From positions 186,001 through 250,000 of the forward strand of contig JAIXRN010000075.1 in NCBI GenBank assembly GCA_027485165.1: 64,000 nt of DNA, written 5' to 3'. Both the position numbers and the translations under genes were made by a program. Under the pieces are notes generated by a model, which saw only the letters and a program-made list of their open reading frames with translations, was not told the DNA's origin and ran no database searches. The DNA is from Rubrivivax sp. GTDB lineage: Bacteria; Pseudomonadota; Gammaproteobacteria; Burkholderiales; Burkholderiaceae_C. Within the stretch, counting starts at the first letter, position 1. Every line of letters begins with the position of its first letter. Below, in pieces: positions 33,734-42,275 of the stretch.

Positions 33734-34831
33734 ATGGACAGCGTCATGATGGCAACCCTGTCGCACCCGAACCGCCCTGCGCCGCCGCGCCCGGGCCCCG
33801 CCATGGCCAAGTCCACCGTGACCTCGATCGATGTAGCCCGTCTCGCCGAGGTCTCGCAGTCCGCCGTCAGCCGCACTTTCACGCCCGGCGCCAGCGTCGC
33901 CCCGGATACGCGCGCCCGCGTGCTGGAAGCCGCGCGCAAGCTGGGCTACCGGCCCAACGCCATCGCGCGCACGCTGAGCACGCGGCGCTCGCGCATGATC
34001 GCGCTGGTGATGTCCAACCTGCAGAACCAGTTCTATCCGCTGGTGGTGGAGCAGCTCTCGCAGCGCCTGCAGAAGGACGGCTACCACGTGCTGCTGTTCA
34101 TCACCGAGAACGAGGACGCCGACGAGCTGCTGGTGGAGCTGATGCGCTACCAGGTCGACGGTATCGTGATGGCGTCGACCCAGCTGTCTTCGGGCCTGGC
34201 ACAGGAGATCGCCGATGCGCGCATCCCCGTGGTGATGTTCAACCGCAGCACCCGGGCCGGGCGCGTCAGCACCGTCAGCAGCGACAACCACGGCGGCGGC
34301 CGGGCGGTGGCGCAGTTCCTGGCCGCGGGCGGCCACCAGCGCGTGGCCTACCTGGCCGGCGCCGAGGACACGTCCACCAACCAGGACCGCGAACGCGGCC
34401 TGCGCGACGGCCTGGCCGAACACGGCCTGCGCGTGGTGGCGCGTGCCGTGGGCCACTACGACTTCGAACGCGCGCGCCAGGCCACGCACGAACTCTTCGG
34501 CCCGCTGGTGGCGCCCAGCGAACGGCCCGACGCGCTGTTCGTGGCCAGCGACCACATGGCCTTCGCGGCGATGGACGTGCTGCGGCTGGAACTGGGCCTG
34601 CGCGTGCCCGAAGACGTCTCGGTGGTGGGCTATGACGACGTGCCGCAGGCGGCCTGGGGCTCGTACGCGCTGACGACCGTGGCACAGGACGCCACTTTGA
34701 TGATCGAGGCCACCGTCGGCACTCTGCTGCAGCAGCTGGAAGACGATGCCGTGTCGCGCGGACAGGTGCTGGTGCCGGCAACGCTGGTGGTGCGGCAGTC
34801 GGCACGGCGGCCGGCAGAGGACACACCATGA
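33734..34831 (+). CDS. LacI/GalR-family transcriptional regulator
   Basis: Up to 365 residues. The DNA-binding helix-turn-helix is VTSIDVARLAEVSQSAVSR followed by ARVLEAARKLGYRPNAIAR, including the minor-groove hinge helix. The periplasmic-binding-protein-like sensor domain follows (RMIALVMSNLQNQFYP, YQVDGIVMASTQLSS, AYLAGAEDTSTNQDRERG, PDALFVASDHMAFAAMDVLR, VSVVGYDDVPQA). ATGs at 33746, 33749 and 33803 are alternatives; the last fits LacI norms but has no better ribosome site. The stop overlaps the next start (ATGA). It probably represses both the ABC operon and the divergent TonB/SnoaL promoter until an unknown inducer binds. Confidence 0.94.
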   Translation: MDSVMMATLSHPNRPAPPRPGPAMAKSTVTSIDVARLAEVSQSAVSRTFTPGASVAPDTRARVLEAARKLGYRPNAIARTLSTRRSRMIALVMSNLQNQFYPLVVEQLSQRLQKDGYHVLLFITENEDADELLVELMRYQVDGIVMASTQLSSGLAQEIADARIPVVMFNRSTRAGRVSTVSSDNHGGGRAVAQFLAAGGHQRVAYLAGAEDTSTNQDRERGLRDGLAEHGLRVVARAVGHYDFERARQATHELFGPLVAPSERPDALFVASDHMAFAAMDVLRLELGLRVPEDVSVVGYDDVPQAAWGSYALTTVAQDATLMIEATVGTLLQQLEDDAVSRGQVLVPATLVVRQSARRPAEDTP

Positions 34832-35778
34832 AAGGCTTCGATCCCGCCTTCACCGACCTGGACGACTACATCCGCGTCATCACCGCGCGCATCTGGGAAG
34901 GCCGCGAGATCGACCGCATCCACGACTGGTACGCACCCGACTGCGCCGTCATCACGCCCGGCGGCACGCAACAGGGCGTGGACGCGGTGGTGCGCGGCAC
35001 GCTGGAAACGCTGCAGCAGTTCCCGGACCGGCGGCTGCTGTGCGAAGACATCGTCAGCGCGGGCGACGACGAGGCGGGCTATCTCTCATCGCACCGCATC
35101 GCGTCGACCATGACCCACCGCGGCGACGGCGCCTTCGGCCTGGCCAGCGGCCAGCGCGTGCGGGTGCGCACCGTGGCCGACTGCGTGTGCCGGGGCAACC
35201 GCATCGTGCACGAATGGCTGGTGCGCGACCAGGGTGCAATGGCGCTGCAGCTGGGCCGCAGCCCGCGTGGCCTGGCGCAAGCCTGGATGGCCACCCGCGG
35301 CGCCCCCACGCTGCCTCTGCATCAACCCCCGGCCCCCGGCGGCTGGCAGAACCCGCAGCACACCACGCCAGGCGCGGCTTTGCTGGCCGCCACCTACCGC
35401 GCGCTCTGGGCCGGCGACCTGGCCGTGCTGGCCCGCCACTGCGACGAAGCGCTGGACCTGCACGGCCCCAGTGGATTCACCGGCATGGGCCTGGCCGATG
35501 CCGAAGGCCTGTGGTTCGGCCTGACGGCAGCTTTTGCGGGCGCCACGCTGCACATCGACAGCCTGGCTGAACGCATCGACCCCGGGCGCACGCCGCGCGT
35601 GGCCATGCGCTGGCGCATCACGGGCCAGCACGTGGGCGGCGGGCGCTATGGCGCGGCCACGCAGCGGCCGGTGGAGATCCTGGGTATCACGCACGCCGAG
35701 GTGGACCACGCGCGCGGCCGCATCCTGCGCGAATGGCTGCTCATCGACGAGGTGGCGCTGTGGATGCAATTGCTGTGA
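34828..35778 (+). CDS. SnoaL/NTF2-like tandem-domain protein 2
   Basis: 316 residues, cytoplasmic. Two NTF2/SnoaL halves: about 1-135 (ITARIWEGREIDRIHDWYAP, YLSSHRIASTMTHRG, RTVADCVCRGNRIVHEW) and 165-316 (TYRALWAGDLAVLARHCD, DLHGPSGFTGMGLADAEGLW, VAMRWRITGQHVGGGRYG, ILREWLLIDEVALWMQLL). The repeated R-I-x-x-EW endings are usual for this superfamily. It is translationally coupled to lacI and followed by the ABC ATPase after 31 bp. Together with the other SnoaL-like protein it is probably catalytic in the pathway, but no reaction can be assigned. Confidence 0.75.
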   Translation: MKGFDPAFTDLDDYIRVITARIWEGREIDRIHDWYAPDCAVITPGGTQQGVDAVVRGTLETLQQFPDRRLLCEDIVSAGDDEAGYLSSHRIASTMTHRGDGAFGLASGQRVRVRTVADCVCRGNRIVHEWLVRDQGAMALQLGRSPRGLAQAWMATRGAPTLPLHQPPAPGGWQNPQHTTPGAALLAATYRALWAGDLAVLARHCDEALDLHGPSGFTGMGLADAEGLWFGLTAAFAGATLHIDSLAERIDPGRTPRVAMRWRITGQHVGGGRYGAATQRPVEILGITHAEVDHARGRILREWLLIDEVALWMQLL

Positions 35779-35809
35779 GCCCGCAGGCCCACCCGCACGA
35801 GAGGGCACG

Positions 35810-36882
<1,073 letters not shown>

Positions 36883-36886
<4 letters not shown>

Positions 36887-38193
36887 CCGCCGGCCTGCGC
36901 CGCCGCCCGCTGCTGGCCGCCGCCGCGCTGGCCACAGGCCTGGGCCCTGGCCTTGGCCTGTCTGCAGCGCGGGCACAGGCTGCCGCCTGTCCACCGGTGG
37001 CTGGCAGCGGCACCGTCAACATCGTCGGCAACAGCTTCCCGGCCCTGCAGCACATGGCGCGTATCGCCGAAAGCTGCGCCCGCCCGGGGCTGAAGGTGGT
37101 GTTCAAGCTCACGCCGCAGGCGCGCACCGAAACCGAGCAGGCCTTCGCATCGGCCGGGCGTTCGCCCTTCGATGCCGCAGCGGTGTCGATGGGTGTGTTC
37201 GCCAACCTCTACGCGCGGCGCGAACTGCAGCCGCTGGACGACCTGGTGCAGCGCCATGGCACGCGCGGGCAGCTGGAAGAACGCATGCTGGTGCGCATGG
37301 ACGGGCAGGTGATGGCGTTGGCCTTCCTGCAGAACACGCAGTGCCTGTTCTACCGCGCCGACCTGTTCGAACGCCACGGCCTGGCTGTGCCCACCACCTA
37401 CCCGCAGATGCTGCAGGCCGCAGCGGTATTGAAGGCACGCGAGCCCGGCATCGACTACCCCATCGCCCAAGGCTTTGCCAAGGGCTTTGACAGCGCGGTC
37501 GAGTTCATCAACCTGCTGGTGGCGCACGGCGGCCGGGTGTTCGAGCCTGGCAGCGCACAGCCCGCGTTCCATGGCGCCGCTGGCCAGGCCGCGGTGGCCA
37601 CGATGCGCGCGATGCTGCCCTTCATGACGCCCAATGCGCTGGCATCGAACGCCGACGACGTGGTCAACCAGTTCCAGCAGGGCAAGGCGGCAATGGGTGT
37701 GCTCTGGGCCAGCCGCGCCACCAGGCTGGACGACCCGCTGGCATCGCGCGTGGCGGGCCGCATGCAGCAGGCGCTGGCGCCCGCCGCGCGCCCGGGCGGC
37801 GCGCCGGCCGCGCATCTGTGGTGGGACGCGATGGTGCTGCCGCGCAATGCGCCGCAGCAGCGCGATGCCGCCTTTCAGGTGCTGATGGCAGCGCTGTCCC
37901 CAGACACCGTGCGCAGCGGCAACGACCTGGGCGTGTGGGTGCGCTCGACCTGGCGGCCGGGGCGCTTTGGCGACGGTGTCGCGCAGGCCCGTGCCGCCGG
38001 CGCGCCGGTGTGGCCGGGCGAGCCCTTCTTCTCCCTGGCCATTGGTGAGATCGGCAAGGTGTTGCCCGACGCCCTGGCCGGCGGGCGTGACAGCGCCGCC
38101 GTGCTGGCCAACGCCGCGGCCACCTACCGACAGGTGGCCACCGAGAAGGGCTTCCTGCCCGGCCGCCACGCGACCCGCGGCGGTGCGGCATGA
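36883..38193 (+). CDS. ABC transporter substrate-binding protein (CUT1 type)
   Basis: 436 residues. The signal peptide has an RRRPLLAAAALA n-region and is cleaved after ARAQA. The mature protein has type-1 sugar-binding features: MDGQVMALAFLQNTQCLFYR, LFERHGLAVPTTYPQMLQAA, AVEFINLLVAHGGRVFEPG, VVNQFQQGKAAMGVLWASR and a late FQVLMAALSPDTVRSG. It is thus a periplasmic receptor of family ExtBP-1. The ligand is not predictable. It is joined by 4-bp ATGA overlaps to the ATPase before and the first permease after, showing tight stoichiometric coupling. Confidence 0.93.
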
Positions 38194-39200
38194 AGCTGCG
38201 CAGCTTCACCGGCTTCGTCGCGCCTTCGGTGCTGCTGATGGCCCTGCTGCTGGCCCTGCCGCTGGCGCTGACGCTGTGGCTGTCGGTGCACAACTGCACG
38301 CTGCAGATGGAGCTGGTGACGGTGCAGCAGACCGGCCCCTTCGGCGCCCACCCGGTGACGACGCTGCGCGCCCGCACCGCGGCCGACGGCCAGGCGCTGC
38401 AGACCTGCAGCTTTGTGGGCGCCGACTACTACCGCGCCATCCTGGGGTTGGATGCAGGGGGCGACACCCGTGCGGGCCCATCCGCTGTGTCCGCTGTGCC
38501 CGCTGCCCCCGCCGCGCCAGTGGAATTCCTCGCCGCGCTGCGCTTCACGCTGCTCTACATCGCCGGCACCACGCCCTTCGTGCTGGGCGGCGGGCTGGCG
38601 CTGGCACTGGCCATGAACCAGGTCACGCAGCGGCTGAAGGGTGCCTTCATCGCCGCTTCGCTGCTGCCCTTCATCATCACGCCGGTGGTGGGTGCGCTGG
38701 CCATCAAATGGCTGTTCCGCGACGCCGGCCTGGTGCCGCACCTGCTGTCGCAGGTGGGCGTGCAGGTGTACTGGATGGCACAGCCCTGGTCGGCACAGCT
38801 GCTGGTGGTGCTGTACGGCATCTGGCACGTGCTGCCCTTTGCCTTCATCGTCTTCTATGCTGGGCTGCAGGGCGTGCCGCAGGACGCGCTGGAGGCCGCC
38901 ACGCTGGACGGCGCCAGCCGCTGGCAGAAGCTTCGCTACGTCACGCTGCCGCACCTGATGCCGCTGGTGGTGTTCGTCACGCTGATCCACCTGATGGACG
39001 CCTACCGCGTGTTCGAGCCCGTGGTGGTGCTCACACAGGGCGCCTTCACCACCAGCGTGCAATACCTCACCTACCACGTGCTGCTGCAGGAAGCCAACCC
39101 GTATAAGGCCAGCGCCGCCGCGGTGCTGACGGTGGCCGGCATCGCCGTGCTGCTGGTGCCGCTGCTGCGCAAGACCTGGAAGGAGCAACGCGGTGGCTGA
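38190..39200 (+). CDS. ABC transporter permease, MalF/UgpA-like
   Basis: 336 residues with an N-terminal membrane helix (VLLMALLLALPLALTLWLSV), a long periplasmic loop (about residues 28-125, with Ala/Pro-rich part) and five further helices. The cytoplasmic EAA loop for ATPase docking is DALEAATLDGASRWQKLRYV. It lies in the inner membrane with the second permease. The loop is longer than in many CUT1 permeases and contains two Cys. It overlaps both neighbours. Confidence 0.92.
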   Translation: MKLRSFTGFVAPSVLLMALLLALPLALTLWLSVHNCTLQMELVTVQQTGPFGAHPVTTLRARTAADGQALQTCSFVGADYYRAILGLDAGGDTRAGPSAVSAVPAAPAAPVEFLAALRFTLLYIAGTTPFVLGGGLALALAMNQVTQRLKGAFIAASLLPFIITPVVGALAIKWLFRDAGLVPHLLSQVGVQVYWMAQPWSAQLLVVLYGIWHVLPFAFIVFYAGLQGVPQDALEAATLDGASRWQKLRYVTLPHLMPLVVFVTLIHLMDAYRVFEPVVVLTQGAFTTSVQYLTYHVLLQEANPYKASAAAVLTVAGIAVLLVPLLRKTWKEQRGG

Positions 39201-40032
39201 GGCACGGCGCCGCAACCGACTCGGCCCCTGGCTGCTGTATGGCGGCCTGGCGCTGTGGCTGCTGCTGGCCAGCCTGCCGGTGGTCTGGACGCTGGTGATC
39301 TCGCTGCGCAGCTATGTCGATGCGTTCTCGTCGCCGCTGAAGTGGTGGGCCCCGATCACGCTGGAAAACTACCGCGGCCTGTGGGTGGACCGCGAATTCC
39401 ACCGCAACTTCGTCAACACCGCCGTCGTCACGGCCTGCACGGTGACAGTCTCGCTCACCGTGGGCTGCCTGGCGGGCTATGCCCTCGCGCGGTATCGCGG
39501 CTCGCTCGGCTTCTGGCTGCTGATCATCGCGCTGGTGTTCCGCGCGCTGCCGCATTCCACCCTGCTGCCCAGCTTCCACCTGATGTTCGACGCCTTGGGC
39601 ATCCGCAACACCACCTTCACGCTGGTGTTCGTGCTGGTGGCCATCAACCAACCGTTCACGATCTGGATGCTGCGCTCGTTCTTCGCCGGCATCCCGCAGG
39701 AACTGGACGAAGCCGCGATGGTGGACGGCTGCACGCGGCTGCAGGCCTTTCGCCGCGTCATCATCCCGGTGATGTGGCCGGGCGTGGTCACCACGGGCTT
39801 GTTCAGCTTCCTGCTGGCGTACAACGACTTCCTGTTGTCATCGGCACTGACGAATGCCGAACGCATGACCATGCCGGCGGCGATCGCCGGCGCCATCACC
39901 GCCGAAAGCGATGCCTTGCTGATGCAGGGCGTGGCGGGTGCCGTCAGCATCACGATCCCGCTGATCGTGCTGGTGGTGTTGTTCCAGAAGCAGATCGTTT
40001 CCGGCCTGACGCAAGGCGCTGTCAAGGGCTGA
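39193..40032 (+). CDS. ABC transporter permease, MalG/UgpE-like
   Basis: 279 residues, six predicted helices beginning LLYGGLALWLLLASLPVVWT. The EAA loop is ELDEAAMVDGCTRLQAFRRV. The start is a GTG that overlaps the first permease by 8 bp; the alternative would truncate the first helix. With the upstream genes it completes a four-gene CUT1 importer. The C-terminus QKQIVSGLTQGAVKG is the usual MalG-type tail that contacts the ATPase. Confidence 0.93.
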   Translation: MAEARRRNRLGPWLLYGGLALWLLLASLPVVWTLVISLRSYVDAFSSPLKWWAPITLENYRGLWVDREFHRNFVNTAVVTACTVTVSLTVGCLAGYALARYRGSLGFWLLIIALVFRALPHSTLLPSFHLMFDALGIRNTTFTLVFVLVAINQPFTIWMLRSFFAGIPQELDEAAMVDGCTRLQAFRRVIIPVMWPGVVTTGLFSFLLAYNDFLLSSALTNAERMTMPAAIAGAITAESDALLMQGVAGAVSITIPLIVLVVLFQKQIVSGLTQGAVKG

Positions 40033-40049
40033 ACATTGAGCGCGAACCC

Positions 40050-41177
40050 ATGATCCTGACCCCGCAAGAACTCCAGCGCCGGCACATCCGCCGCGCGCAG
40101 TACGTTTCGTGCGAAGACGCCTTCATCGACGTGCGCCTACCGGGCAGCACGCCGAAGGAAAACTATTCCATCATCGGCCCGGGCGTGACGCAGAACCCGG
40201 GCCAGGTGGTGAACCTGCGCGAACCGCATGGCTTCAACATCGGTGCGGCCGGGCTGCTGCCGGGCGTCACCAACAACCTGCACCTGCACTTCACGGCCGA
40301 GGTCTTCATCGCCTGCGAAGGCCGCTTCACGCTGCGCTGGGGCGTGCGCGGCGAAGAAGGCGAAGCCGTGCTGGACGAAGGCGACGTGATCTGCATGCCG
40401 CCGTGGATGTTCCGCGGATTCACCAGCAGCGGCACGCGCAAGGGCTTCCTGATGACGGTGCTGGGCGGGGACGACACCGGCGGCATCCTCTGGAGCCCCG
40501 ATGTCATGCGCCGCGCGCGCGAGACCGGCCTGTACCTGGGCCGCGATAACCAGATCATCGACGTGCCCGCGGGCGCCGCGCCGCCGCCCGAGAGCGAACT
40601 GCTGCCCCTGTTGCCCGACGCCGAAGTGGCGCAGCTGCGCCGATGGTCCGCAAGCGATCTGATGGCCCGCGCGCTGAAGCCCGCGCAACGCGACTACCGC
40701 GCCGCGACGCTGGACACCGCCCTGCCCGGCCACGCCTGGCAGCTGGCGCCCTTCGTCGGCTGGGGGCTGACGCAGCACCGCGACCACCGACCGGCGGTAG
40801 CCGAACCGCAAGGCTTCTCGATTGAATGGCTACGCGTGCCACCAGGCCAGGCCAGTGCGCCCTTCGCCCTGGATGAACCGGCCGTGCTGGTCCACGCCCA
40901 GGGCCCGCTGGCGGTGGACTTCAACGACGGCCCGGCGGCCTTGCGTGCCGAGCTGGGCGCCTGGGACACGCTGTCCCTGCCCGCCGGCTGTACGCGCCGC
41001 TTCGTCAACACCGGCACGCAGGACGCGCACGCGCTGCTGGTGGTGCGTGGCGACGCGCCCAAACCCCCGCGTTTTGCACCGGCCCTGGCGGCCCAGGCGC
41101 TGGCGCGCGACTGCACGCTGGACGCCGGCGGCCACCTGGCCCGGCACAGCCTGCTGCCGCCGCCCATGGCGGCTTGA
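40050..41177 (+). CDS. Bicupin protein of the LacI-regulated cluster
   Basis: 375 residues, cytoplasmic. Two cupin barrels: residues about 55-150, with the first metal motif in NNLHLHFTAEVFIACEGRF (HxH and Glu), and about 255-345 (LDEPAVLVHAQGPL, LGAWDTLSLPAGCTRRF), a second barrel lacking the full His set. The second conserved motif of barrel one reads GDVICMPPWMFRGF, where the usual late His is Arg or missing. Bicupins include dioxygenases, isomerases and decarboxylases; with only part of the metal site the activity is open. It follows the permeases by 17 bp and precedes the aldolase, so it is probably a catabolic enzyme or a binding protein of the same substrate. Confidence 0.75.
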   Translation: MILTPQELQRRHIRRAQYVSCEDAFIDVRLPGSTPKENYSIIGPGVTQNPGQVVNLREPHGFNIGAAGLLPGVTNNLHLHFTAEVFIACEGRFTLRWGVRGEEGEAVLDEGDVICMPPWMFRGFTSSGTRKGFLMTVLGGDDTGGILWSPDVMRRARETGLYLGRDNQIIDVPAGAAPPPESELLPLLPDAEVAQLRRWSASDLMARALKPAQRDYRAATLDTALPGHAWQLAPFVGWGLTQHRDHRPAVAEPQGFSIEWLRVPPGQASAPFALDEPAVLVHAQGPLAVDFNDGPAALRAELGAWDTLSLPAGCTRRFVNTGTQDAHALLVVRGDAPKPPRFAPALAAQALARDCTLDAGGHLARHSLLPPPMAA

Positions 41178-41188
41178 AAGGAACCCCC

Positions 41189-41956
41189 ATGAAAGCCAAC
41201 CGTCTGCTCGAACTTTTCGCCACGGGCAAGGGCGCCGTCGCTGGATGGATGAGCATCGATTCGGCCTATGCGGCCGAACTGGTGGGCTGCGCCGGCTTCG
41301 ATGCCGTGGTTGTCGACTGCCAGCACGGCATGGCCGGCCACGCGCAAATGCTGGCGATGCTGCAGGCCCTGACCCACACCCCGGCCGTGCCCCTGGTGCG
41401 CGTGAGTGGCAACCAGCTGGCCGAGATCAACCGCGCGCTGGACGCGGGCGCCTACGGCGTGATCTGCCCGCTGGTGAACAGTGCCGCCGAGGCGCGCGCT
41501 TTCGGTCGCGCCTGCCGCTACCCACTGGCCGGTGCCGAAGGCGACCGCAGCTTCGGCCCCGCGCGCGGGCTGCTGGTGGGCGGGCCCGACTATGCCGAAC
41601 ACGCCAATGCCCAGGTGCTGGCGCTGGCGATGATCGAGACGCGCGCCGCGCTGGACGCGCTGGACGCCATCGCGGCCGAACCCACGATCGACGGCCTGTT
41701 CATCGGCCCCAGCGACCTGGGCATCGCCCTGGGCCTGGGCCCGGCGGCAGCCTTCACCCACCCCGACCTGGCAGCGGCCATCGCGCGTATCCAGGCCGCG
41801 GCGGCAGCGCACGGGAAAGTCTGCGGCATCTGGTGCGGCAGCGCCGAGATGGCGCGCGCGATGCTGCAGCAAGGCCTGCAACTGGTGGTGCCCGGGCACG
41901 ACGCCCTGTGGCTGAAGGCCGAAATCGCGCGGCGGCTGGAAGCCATACGCCGCTGA
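41189..41956 (+). CDS. HpcH/HpaI-family class II aldolase
   Basis: 255 residues. Family landmarks: GWMSIDSAYAAELVG, the catalytic His in VVVDCQHGMAGHAQML, a conserved Arg in LVRVSGN, metal ligands Glu in LAMIETRAALD and Asp in LFIGPSDLGIALG. Members cleave 4-hydroxy-2-oxo acids to pyruvate plus an aldehyde using divalent metal. The Glu next to the catalytic His in HpaI is Gln here (DCQHG), as in some sub-branches. AAAGGAA precedes the ATG, which is better than the in-frame TTG five codons earlier. It is the last gene of the LacI operon and points to a pathway ending in a 2-keto-3-deoxy type acid. Confidence 0.92.
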   Translation: MKANRLLELFATGKGAVAGWMSIDSAYAAELVGCAGFDAVVVDCQHGMAGHAQMLAMLQALTHTPAVPLVRVSGNQLAEINRALDAGAYGVICPLVNSAAEARAFGRACRYPLAGAEGDRSFGPARGLLVGGPDYAEHANAQVLALAMIETRAALDALDAIAAEPTIDGLFIGPSDLGIALGLGPAAAFTHPDLAAAIARIQAAAAAHGKVCGIWCGSAEMARAMLQQGLQLVVPGHDALWLKAEIARRLEAIRR

Positions 41957-42275
41957 CCCGACTGGCGCGAACAGCCTGCACAGCAGGGCCGGCGATGCTG
42001 TGTTCGACCACGCACAGACTGGCGTACGGCAGGGCTCTACCGTCGTAGTGGGCAGGTCGGTGCTGCGCGAAACCATCTGGTCGCGCCACCGCACCCGCGT
42101 ACATACAGGGTGAGGGCTGGCATGAACGGTCACAGCGAGGCAACCCCATGAAGCTGGGCAACCCGCCCACGAAGGGCTGTCGGGCCCGCAGAGCCCACAA
42201 GACCCGGAACGTCACAACCCGGCGGATCAAGCCGCGGCAGGCCGCGCTGCTGCGCCAACTGCCAGTCCAGGTTCA
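41957..42275. other. 319-bp gene-free interval between the aldolase and the P-type ATPase
   Basis: No coding frame with domain content, no tRNA cloverleaf and no strong terminator was seen. It must hold the end of the LacI operon and the ATPase promoter. A short ATG frame at 42148 is not in frame with the ATPase and is not supported. Confidence 0.5.
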
